The notes below the pieces were generated by a model, which searched no databases, was not told where the DNA came from, and saw nothing but the letters and a program-made list of their open reading frames with translations. From assembly GCA_944382905.1 (NCBI GenBank), contig CALWNU010000027.1, positions 40,105 to 104,104 of the forward strand: DNA of 64,000 bases, read 5' to 3'. Source of the stretch: an uncultured Clostridia bacterium (lineage in GTDB: Bacteria; Bacillota; Clostridia; Oscillospirales; Ruminococcaceae). Positions within the stretch are counted from its first letter, which is position 1; each line of letters begins with the position of its first letter. Made by a program: the position numbers and the translations under genes. Shown here in pieces: positions 57,468 to 64,000 of the stretch.

Positions 57468-58505
57468 TTACTCTTCCTTCGGATTCATGGTATCAGATAA
57501 TAGGCTCCCCAAAGTTTTTGCAAAATATTCCAAATGGGGGATCAGTCTGGAATAATCCAGCCGTACCGGCCCGATCAATCCGATCACCCCTGTGGTTGCC
57601 TGCCCTACGTTATATCTTGCCACCAGCACAGAGGAATGCTCCAGCTGGGCAAGATGATTTTCCTTCCCAATTTTAATATGCAGCGTTGCGTTTTCCGGTC
57701 CCGCCATTGCGTCCTGCAGCAGCGCCGGATCTTCCAGCAGGCTCAGCAGTTCGTAAGCGTCGTTTTGAAATTCCGGATACCCCAGCAGGTTGGTTCCGCC
57801 CTGGGTATAAAACTGCCCATCCCGGATCTGCCGGCACAGCTCGAAAATCCCCGCCAGCAGCGGCGTGAACACCCTGGAATACTCTCCCAAAGCCACCGCT
57901 ACGGAATGAAGATATCCTGTGCTGATTTCCTCCACCGACCGGTTGACAAACCGATCGTTTGCAAATTTGCGGAAGAAATCCAAAATCTGCGGCGAACATA
58001 CCAGGTCCAGCCGGTACGCTTTGTTTTTGATCACCCCGTTGGACGCCAACACCACAATCATCACCACATGCGCGCTGATGGAAATCAGCTCCACCCGGCG
58101 GACGGTAACGTCCTTGGGCGGGCGGGTCGCCGATACGGCGGCGCATCCGGTAAACCGGGCCAGCGCCTCGGCCGCGTCTTCCAGCAAGCGGTCTGGATCC
58201 GGGTTGTGAATGTTAAACAGCGCGTCGATGGAATCCTTTTCTTCCTCCGACAACGGGTCGCAGGTCAAAAGCTGATCCAGGTATACCCGAAAGCCCAGGT
58301 GCGACGGAATCCGCCCCGCCGACGTGTGCGGCTGTTCCAGCAGGCCCCGGTCAAACAGCAGGGACATTTCGTTCCGGCAGGTGGCGGGGGAAATCTTCTG
58401 GCCCAGCATCTGCGCGACCCGCTTGGATCCCACAGGCTCGCCGGTCCGGATGTATTCTCCGACAATTGCGTACAGGATCTGCATCTTTCTTCGATCCAAA
58501 TCCAT
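57468..58505 (-). CDS. hrcA: Heat-inducible transcription repressor HrcA
   Basis: Represses the heat-shock operon by binding CIRCE; its activity depends on GroEL in known cases. The protein is 345 residues. An N-terminal winged helix (MDLDRRKMQILYAIVGEYI, then VGSKRVAQML and SPATCRNEM) is followed by the GAF-like and inserted dimerisation domains (TGVIGLIGPVRLDY near the end). I start at ATG 58505, just downstream of a perfect CIRCE. It is first in the operon. Confidence 0.97.
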   Translation of the reverse strand: MDLDRRKMQILYAIVGEYIRTGEPVGSKRVAQMLGQKISPATCRNEMSLLFDRGLLEQPHTSAGRIPSHLGFRVYLDQLLTCDPLSEEEKDSIDALFNIHNPDPDRLLEDAAEALARFTGCAAVSATRPPKDVTVRRVELISISAHVVMIVVLASNGVIKNKAYRLDLVCSPQILDFFRKFANDRFVNRSVEEISTGYLHSVAVALGEYSRVFTPLLAGIFELCRQIRDGQFYTQGGTNLLGYPEFQNDAYELLSLLEDPALLQDAMAGPENATLHIKIGKENHLAQLEHSSVLVARYNVGQATTGVIGLIGPVRLDYSRLIPHLEYFAKTLGSLLSDTMNPKEE

Positions 58506-58528
58506 ATCCGTCCTTCCTTTCTTTCGGT

Positions 58529-58555
58529 TTAGCACTCTATCTCTTTGAGTGCTAA
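58529..58555. promoter_or_regulatory. CIRCE operator
   Basis: TTAGCACTC, nine bases, GAGTGCTAA: a perfect match to the CIRCE consensus, located between the hrcA promoter and its start codon. It binds HrcA and confers heat-shock control. Confidence 0.98.
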
Positions 58556-58559
58556 AGAT

Positions 58560-58588
58560 AATTTATCACGGATTTCCCCGTCTGTCAA
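58560..58588 (-). promoter_or_regulatory. Promoter of the hrcA operon
   Basis: Minus-strand -35 TTGACA (58583-58588) and -10 TAAATT (58560-58565), 17-nt spacing, with CIRCE immediately downstream over the expected start site. Confidence 0.85.
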
Positions 58589-58650
58589 TACCATTCATAA
58601 ATTATTTACTTTTTTCTTGCAAAATCTTTTTTGCTCCCTGCTTTTGGCGC

Positions 58651-58687
58651 AAAAAACCGGGGATGCGGATTGGCTCCGCAGCCCCGG
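58651..58687 (-). terminator. Terminator after the SpoIID fusion gene
   Basis: CCGGGG and TGCGGA pair with TCCGCA and CCCCGG around GCCAA on the minus strand, followed by six T residues. Confidence 0.88.
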
Positions 58688-58705
58688 CTGGGTAGGTTTT
58701 TGAAG

Positions 58706-61700
58706 TTATTGGACGCTGGCCCCCGGATAGTAATGCTCCAGGATGTCGATGTAATCGTACCCCTGTTTGGCCATTTCGATGGCGCCCCACTGGCTCATCC
58801 CGACCCCGTGGCCGTATCCCTTGGTGGTAAAGACGATGGCGTCGCCGCTCTCCTCCCAGGTAAAGCAGGCCGAACGCAGGCCGAACACATTTTCCCGCAG
58901 GATGCGCCCGGTAATGGTGGCGCCGGTCCGGAACGCCGAGCTGCCGCTCTTTTGCACCGTGCTGTAGCCGCCCACCGTCATTTCATCATTATAGCCGCCG
59001 CTGGTGTAGGATTCCACCGTAAACCACTGATCCACCGGCACCTCGCTTAAGTCGATCCCCAGGTATTCCCACACCTTGTCGATGACCTCGTCTTTGCTGA
59101 TGCTCACCGACCGCTGGAACGCGCTGGAGACATTGGCGTCCCAAGAGCTGTCCACCGATCCGTAACCCGCCACCGAAGAACCCCAGACTTCCTGCGGCTC
59201 GTTGGTCCGGCCGGCGGAGATGGCAAAGTAAAACACTTCCATCATCCTGCCGTTGGCGTACAGCGCCTGGCCCCAGACCTCTTTCACCGCCTGTTTCACC
59301 GTGCTGGACGGGGTGCCCATGCTGATCCCGGTGGGATAATTCCCGCTTTGGTTGCGCTGATACAAAAGGGTATAGGTTGCCACCGCCTGGGCTTTGATGG
59401 ATTCGTAATTGCCGTTGCCCAGCTCTGCGGCCACCACCCGGCAAACCGCGTCGTACGCATCGTATTCCCTGCCGTTGACCCGGAGGGTCTCCCCGTCGGA
59501 CGGGGACGTGTTTCCGCTGCTGGATCCGCCGGAAGTTCCGCCGCCGGACCCGCCGGACGCCTGCCCGCCGTTGCCGGAGGAACTATCTTGCGGCGGCTTG
59601 CTTTCCGGTTTGGGATCTGTCGCCGGGGCGGAAGAGGAAATCCCATCCTCCACGCCGATTTCCGGCGGCTCCTGCTCCGGCGCGCTGCTCACCGGGGCAG
59701 AGGAGCTGCCCGGCTGGCTGCTGGAAGGCGCCGAAGAGGCGCTGCTGGAAGAAGGCTGAGAAACCACAGGCTGGGAGCTGGACGACGAAATCTCCGGCGC
59801 CGACGACTGGGCCTGGCTGGAAGACGATTCCTGCCGGGACGAAGAGCCGCTCTGAGAAGACGACGAATCAGACTGGCCGGACGACTCCTGCGTCTCCAGC
59901 GAAGGCAGGTTATCCTCCTGCTGCAGGCCGGCCATATCCCCATTTTCCTGCTGCATCTGCTGCGGCAGCAGCGGGTACGCATTGTATACCGCCTGGTCCA
60001 CATCCACAGTCTTGACCTCGCCGCTGCGGGTCCGCCGCGCGACGACCACCAGCCTTGCGCCGTCAAAATCTTCCGCTTCGGTGGACAGCGTCAGCAGCTG
60101 ATCCCCCTCCCGGATATCCACCGGCGTACAAATCAGGCTGCGGGCTTCCAGTTCCTCCACCAGCTCGTCCCACTGGGCGGAATCCTCCGGGTTTTGGAAC
60201 GATTCATAATCGAACGCGCCTTTTTCCTCCGGATCCGTTACAAACACGGAACAGATCTTGTAGTTGCCCTCGCCGTATACGGTATCAAAAGTCAGAATCG
60301 GGTGTTCCCGGTAATAGGTGAGCTTGCGGTAATTTTCCAGCTGGGCAAACATCTGCCCATCCTGCATCCGGTTGCCGTATAACGTCAGGTTGGTGTCCTC
60401 CGCCAGACTGGCCGGCGCGCTTAAGAAGGTGGTGCCGTACAAGCTCGGTTCCTTTTTAAAATTGCGCAATGAATAATAGGTATTGTCTTTTCCCTGTACC
60501 ACCGGGAAAGAAAAGTCCGTATCCGGTACGCTCAGCCAGCCGACCACATCCTGGTTTTGTTCCCACAACAGGGTAAACTGGGGGTCGTAGTCCGCAGGGT
60601 ACCCGTCCGGCACCGCCGCCGTATCCCCTGCCTGGTACAGCTGGAACATGGCGGCCCGGATCTGGCCGGCCCGGTATGCCTGCCAGTAAAAAGAGCCTAC
60701 CGCCCCTGCGACCAGCATGGCCGCCGCCAAAAGCGTCCCCAACAAAATCTTGCCCGCGACCACCGCCGGCCGGGCCGGCCTTTTTTCCCGCTTGGCGCCG
60801 TGGCGTTTTCCTTTGGCCGAGGCCAATTCCCCCGGCGTCTGCCAAACCGCCGTCCCGTCCAAAGAGAAAGTGCATACCCGCAAGGCTGCAAACCGGTCTG
60901 ACAAAGCGCTCAGCAAGTCCTGCCCGGCGGACAAAAACGCGCTGTCCCCTTCCACATAGCGGCGGGCCAGGTCCAGCGCGGCGGACGCCGCCAGTTCCCC
61001 GTCAAAATTCAGCCGCTCCTCCGGGATCAGGATCCGCGTCACCCAAGCTTTTTCCCGGTCGCACAGCGCCACATACGCCTCATCCGTATGCCGGTTTGCC
61101 GGCCGGAACCCTGTTATCCCCACGCCGAGGGAAACGCCAAACCGCTCCCTGGCGCTGCGGGCCATATGTACTGCCAACGCCGGGGAAACACCATGCCGTT
61201 TCTTGAGGATCCGTTTGGGGATCCCGGTGGTTTTGGCGCTTTTCCTGCCCACCGGCAGGTTGGGGATCTCTTTCTCCTCCCCCGGTACCTGTTCCAGCAG
61301 CCGCTGCACTTCGCGGAAGCCTTCCCGTTCCGCCGCCGCCAGCGTCGTCTGGGTTTGGGCTGCCGCATGGGCAAACGCGGCCGCCACGGTGGAGGCGCCT
61401 GTAAAGAAACAGCCTTCCAGCGCGGTTTTCGCCAGCCCGGCGGCGGTTTCCGTATTATTCTTTTCCCCCTCCGGCAGGATGCGGACGGTCAGGCCGAGCC
61501 CTTCTTTTTTCACCACGATTTTCGCCAGTTCCTTGGCCGGGCCCAATTTCTGCGACGCCTGGTCCAGCGAAAGGCCGAACACGCCGCCTTCCACCGGCTG
61601 GGAATGCGGGGAAAATACCTTCTGCAAATACGGCAGCAGTTTTTCCTCGGCCATTGCCGCCAGTTCCGCCGCCCCGTCCGGCAGCGCGGCGATGCATTGA

Positions 61701-62113
61701 TCTTCCGCCACCAGCGCATAGCCGGGGCAATCCCCCCACCGGTTCAAAAACGGATGCGCCCCCGCCGGGATTTTTACCTTCAGCAGGTCTTCTTTCGAAA
61801 GCGCTTCCTCGCCTATTTGGTACCGCTTTTTCATCTGTTCCAGCGCCGCCGGGCAGACTTCTTCCCGCAAACCCAGCCCGCTGCACAAAAGCGGGGTGGT
61901 CACATCGTCTCTGCCGCTGCCCAGGCCGCCGATGAGCAGCACTACGTCGCTGTGCCGCAAAGCGGTCACCAGGGCCTTTTCCAGCGTCGCCTGGTCCGAT
62001 TTCGCTTCGGTCACCGTATGTTTGTCAATCCCCAGCGGGGCAAGCAGTTCCAGCAGCAGATCCGCCTGCTGGTCGTCCTTGGCCGTGCCGACAAAAATAA
62101 TGTCCAGCTTCAT
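58706..62113 (-). CDS. CinA-like / pseudo-sortase B / SpoIID fusion membrane protein
   Basis: A 1135-residue protein with an order of domains I have not met before. Residues 1-170 resemble the MoaB/CinA N-terminal fold (GGLGSGRDDVTTPLL, 62-76); about 300-395 resemble the CinA C-terminal domain (GVGITGFRP). One membrane helix lies at about 452-477. Residues 513-697 match class B sortases (DVVGWLSVPDTDFSFPVV; LYGNRMQDGQMF; LLTLSTEAEDFDGARLVVVARR), but the catalytic His is Asn581 and the Cys is Glu679, while Arg687 remains. A Ser/Pro/Gly-rich linker spans 743-875. A SpoIID/LytB domain (877-1135) keeps Glu897 and the GYGHGVGMSQWGA signature. Start ATG 62113 follows AAGGAG. It lies 33 nt after thiI. 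Likely topology: cytosolic CinA-like half, outer pseudo-sortase and SpoIID lytic domain. Confidence 0.85.
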   Translation of the reverse strand: MKLDIIFVGTAKDDQQADLLLELLAPLGIDKHTVTEAKSDQATLEKALVTALRHSDVVLLIGGLGSGRDDVTTPLLCSGLGLREEVCPAALEQMKKRYQIGEEALSKEDLLKVKIPAGAHPFLNRWGDCPGYALVAEDQCIAALPDGAAELAAMAEEKLLPYLQKVFSPHSQPVEGGVFGLSLDQASQKLGPAKELAKIVVKKEGLGLTVRILPEGEKNNTETAAGLAKTALEGCFFTGASTVAAAFAHAAAQTQTTLAAAEREGFREVQRLLEQVPGEEKEIPNLPVGRKSAKTTGIPKRILKKRHGVSPALAVHMARSARERFGVSLGVGITGFRPANRHTDEAYVALCDREKAWVTRILIPEERLNFDGELAASAALDLARRYVEGDSAFLSAGQDLLSALSDRFAALRVCTFSLDGTAVWQTPGELASAKGKRHGAKREKRPARPAVVAGKILLGTLLAAAMLVAGAVGSFYWQAYRAGQIRAAMFQLYQAGDTAAVPDGYPADYDPQFTLLWEQNQDVVGWLSVPDTDFSFPVVQGKDNTYYSLRNFKKEPSLYGTTFLSAPASLAEDTNLTLYGNRMQDGQMFAQLENYRKLTYYREHPILTFDTVYGEGNYKICSVFVTDPEEKGAFDYESFQNPEDSAQWDELVEELEARSLICTPVDIREGDQLLTLSTEAEDFDGARLVVVARRTRSGEVKTVDVDQAVYNAYPLLPQQMQQENGDMAGLQQEDNLPSLETQESSGQSDSSSSQSGSSSRQESSSSQAQSSAPEISSSSSQPVVSQPSSSSASSAPSSSQPGSSSAPVSSAPEQEPPEIGVEDGISSSAPATDPKPESKPPQDSSSGNGGQASGGSGGGTSGGSSSGNTSPSDGETLRVNGREYDAYDAVCRVVAAELGNGNYESIKAQAVATYTLLYQRNQSGNYPTGISMGTPSSTVKQAVKEVWGQALYANGRMMEVFYFAISAGRTNEPQEVWGSSVAGYGSVDSSWDANVSSAFQRSVSISKDEVIDKVWEYLGIDLSEVPVDQWFTVESYTSGGYNDEMTVGGYSTVQKSGSSAFRTGATITGRILRENVFGLRSACFTWEESGDAIVFTTKGYGHGVGMSQWGAIEMAKQGYDYIDILEHYYPGASVQ

Positions 62114-62146
62114 CCCACATTCTCCTTGTTTTTTCACTCTGGCCGG

Positions 62147-63319
62147 TTATCTTTTTATCTTGACCAGTTCGATTCCCTCGACCGCTTCCGCGATCAGCTT
62201 GTCTATTTCCAACGCCTGCTCCGCTGCCTCCACCAGGTCCAGCCTGGGACGGGTCCGCGGATGCTTCGGCGTAAATACCGTGCAGCAATCCTCATACGGG
62301 AGGATGGACGTTTCAAACGTATCGATCTGCTGGGCAATCCCAATGATTTCCCGCTTGTCCATTCCGATCACCGGCCGGAATACCGGCAGCGCCGCCACCG
62401 CGTCGGTGCAGGCAATGGCCTTCACCGTCTGGCTGGCAACCTGCCCTACGCTCTCGCCGGTGATCAGCGCCCCGCAGTCCTGCCGCTGGGCCACCTGGCT
62501 GGCGATGCGCATCATAAACCGCCGCATGACAATGGTAAACAACTCCTCCGGGCATTTGTCCCGGATCTCTTCCTGGATCCGCGTGAACGGCACCACGTAC
62601 AGGTCCATCCTGCCGCAGTATTCCGCCATCTTCTCCATCAGGGCAATCACCTTCTGCCGGGCCCGTTCGCCGGTGTAAGGCGGGCTGACAAAATGCACGC
62701 CGCACAGTTCCAGCCCCCGCTTGGCCATCATGTACCCCGCTACCGGGCTGTCAATCCCGCCGGAAATCAGCAGCGCGGCTTTCCCGGAAGTGCCGATGGG
62801 GATGCCGCCCGCCCCCGGCAGCTGCTTGCCGTGGATGTAGGCGGCTGTTTCCCGCACTTCCACCATCACCAAAACGTCCGGATGTTCCACATCCACTTTC
62901 AAATGCGGATAGCGCTGTAAAATCCGCGCCCCCAATTCCCGGCAGATCTCCGGGGATTTCATGGGGAAGGATTTATCCGCCCGCTTGGCTTCTACCTTAA
63001 ACGTCTGGGCATATTCCAAATCTTCGCTTAAAAAGTCCAGTGTCTGCTGGCAGATATCCGCAAAGGATTTCTCCGCCACCCTGGCCCTGCTGAACGCCGC
63101 GATCCCAAACACATGGGATACCTGCCGGCAGGCTTCTTCCAAGTCGATCTCGTCTGACTGGGGTTCGCAGTAAATGGTGGACTGGGCTTTCCGGAACCGG
63201 AACGGCCCCAGCCGGTGCAGCCGCCATTTGGTATTTTTCACCAGTACATCTTCAAAGGAGGATTTGTTTAACCCCTTCAGCGCGATTTCCCCTGTTTTAA
63301 TCAGTATGATTTCCTTCAT
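62147..63319 (-). CDS. thiI: tRNA 4-thiouridine synthase ThiI
   Basis: Uses ATP and persulfide sulfur to make 4-thiouridine in tRNA. The protein is 390 residues: ferredoxin-like and THUMP domains at the N-terminus, then the PP-loop SGGIDSPVAGYMM and the ATP-region GESVGQVASQT. No C-terminal rhodanese domain is present, as in most Bacillota, so sulfur probably comes directly from the desulfurase encoded just upstream. I start at ATG 63319, 8 nt after AGGAG. Confidence 0.95.
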   Translation of the reverse strand: MKEIILIKTGEIALKGLNKSSFEDVLVKNTKWRLHRLGPFRFRKAQSTIYCEPQSDEIDLEEACRQVSHVFGIAAFSRARVAEKSFADICQQTLDFLSEDLEYAQTFKVEAKRADKSFPMKSPEICRELGARILQRYPHLKVDVEHPDVLVMVEVRETAAYIHGKQLPGAGGIPIGTSGKAALLISGGIDSPVAGYMMAKRGLELCGVHFVSPPYTGERARQKVIALMEKMAEYCGRMDLYVVPFTRIQEEIRDKCPEELFTIVMRRFMMRIASQVAQRQDCGALITGESVGQVASQTVKAIACTDAVAALPVFRPVIGMDKREIIGIAQQIDTFETSILPYEDCCTVFTPKHPRTRPRLDLVEAAEQALEIDKLIAEAVEGIELVKIKR

Positions 63320-63373
63320 CCTGACGCTCCTTGTATACCTTATATTATATAGCATCCATTTTCCCGTCGTCTC

Positions 63374-64000
63374 TTACCGGTGGGCAAGGGTGGCGATGCC
63401 GTCCTGCAAAGCCAGCACCAAGTCTTCCACGTCCGCCATGGTATTGTTTCGGCCAAAACTGATCCGCAGCGCACTGTCGATCAGCGTGGGATCCAGCCCC
63501 ATAGCCGACAGCACATGGCTTTTCGCGCCCTTGGAGCAGGCAGACCCGCTGGACACCGAAATGCCCCGGCTGGCCAGAAAATGCATCATGGTTTCCGACC
63601 GGTATCCCGGCACGCTGATGTTGATCACCGCCGGAAGGGCGTCCGCCGGCGAATTGATCACCACCTGCGGCATGGACAAAAGCCGGCACCGCAGCTCCTG
63701 GTTGAGATCCGCGATGCGCTTTGCGTCCTCGTTCAGATGCTGGGCGGACAATTCTGCCGCCACGCCGAACCCGGCGATCAACGCCGCCGCTTCCGTCCCG
63801 GGGCGCAGCTTCTTTTCCTGCTCCCCGCCCAGCTGACGGGGCAGTACCCGTACGCCGCGCCGCACATACAGCGCGCCGCAGCCTTTGGGCCCGTAGATCT
63901 TGTGGGCGCTCACCGTGGCCAAATCCAAATCCAGCCGCCGCATGGAAACAGGCAGTTTGCCCAGCGCCTGCACGCAATCGCAGTGGATCAGCGTCTGGGG
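63374..64000 (-). CDS. iscS: Cysteine desulfurase, C-terminal part (5' end outside window)
   Basis: PLP enzyme that takes sulfur from cysteine as an enzyme-bound persulfide. About 209 C-terminal residues are in the window; the frame is open to the right edge, so the N-terminus lies outside. The PLP lysine is in SAHKIYGPKG, and the persulfide Cys in SGSACSKGAKSHVLSAMG. It is followed by thiI after 54 nt, the same pairing as Bacillus nifZ-thiI, so it most likely feeds tRNA thiolation. Confidence 0.93.
   Translation of the reverse strand, partial: PQTLIHCDCVQALGKLPVSMRRLDLDLATVSAHKIYGPKGCGALYVRRGVRVLPRQLGGEQEKKLRPGTEAAALIAGFGVAAELSAQHLNEDAKRIADLNQELRCRLLSMPQVVINSPADALPAVINISVPGYRSETMMHFLASRGISVSSGSACSKGAKSHVLSAMGLDPTLIDSALRISFGRNNTMADVEDLVLALQDGIATLAHR

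Noticed and set aside
59490..59885. Ser/Gly-rich region as a possible tandem repeat or low-complexity artefact
   Set aside because: It is in frame, varied in codons, and is a normal flexible linker between membrane-side and SpoIID domains.
61088..62920. Long plus-strand frame opposite the fusion and thiI genes
   Set aside because: Composition is Arg/Gln/Pro-rich without motifs; the minus-strand genes explain the DNA.

Overview
The window reads as chromosomal DNA of a fairly GC-rich, strictly fermentative member of the Clostridia, most like the Oscillospiraceae/Ruminococcaceae. Pointers are an HrcA/CIRCE heat-shock operon, a glmU-prs-pth-mfd block as in Bacillota, a type III glutamine synthetase, pyruvate phosphate dikinase with a PPi-type phosphofructokinase, FeoAB, YesM/YesN-type two-component genes, a NifS/IscS-ThiI pair, and many TTG/GTG starts behind strong Shine-Dalgarno sites. 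I saw no rRNA, tRNA, CRISPR array, insertion sequence or phage genes. Both ends cut genes: polA on the left and a cysteine desulfurase on the right.

Layout. 1-2.8 kb: polA (3' part), rimI, tsaD. 2.9-6.9 kb (minus): a sortase-like protein, trxB, a small membrane protein, and a uracil/xanthine permease with a hairpin-rich leader. 7-12.6 kb: two sugar ABC permeases divergent from a YesN/YesM-type regulator pair. 12.6-17 kb: glnN divergent from purA and an ANTAR regulator; both glnN and purA have terminator-like hairpins in their leaders. 17.2-20.7 kb: MoxR, DUF58 and membrane/DUF4129-like operon. 20.8-22.8 kb: LacI regulator and fructokinase. 22.9-25.9 kb: feoAB divergent from a DtxR-type regulator. 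26-32.7 kb (minus): glmU, prs, pth, mfd. 33-40 kb: ppdK, a FrlD-like kinase, a DMT transporter, PPi-phosphofructokinase and a YfbR-like nucleotidase. 40.2-43.7 kb: a YfhO-type membrane glycosyltransferase with a CsbB-like glycosyltransferase. 43.7-46.9 kb: a CHAP protein, a SagB-type oxidoreductase, a CBM9-like protein and a GNAT. 46.9-51.3 kb: a heterodimeric ABC exporter divergent from a MarR regulator. 51.3-53.7 kb: DUF3810 metallopeptidase, flavodoxin-like protein, YbaK. 53.7-58.6 kb: hrcA-grpE-dnaK-dnaJ behind a perfect CIRCE. 58.7-64 kb: cysteine desulfurase, thiI and a 1135-residue fusion protein.

Most of the window is ordinary housekeeping, and terminators between convergent genes mark the transcription units clearly. 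The standout is the last gene of the iscS-thiI unit. It joins a CinA-like cytosolic half, one membrane segment, a class B sortase fold whose catalytic His and Cys are replaced (Asn and Glu), a Ser-rich linker, and an intact SpoIID/LytB domain. A second sortase-like protein upstream of trxB keeps the Cys motif but appears to lack the His and Arg. A second theme is RNA-level control: the ANTAR regulator downstream of purA has a receiver domain lacking its phospho-acceptor Asp, and it sits beside two genes of nitrogen and purine metabolism with leader terminators.
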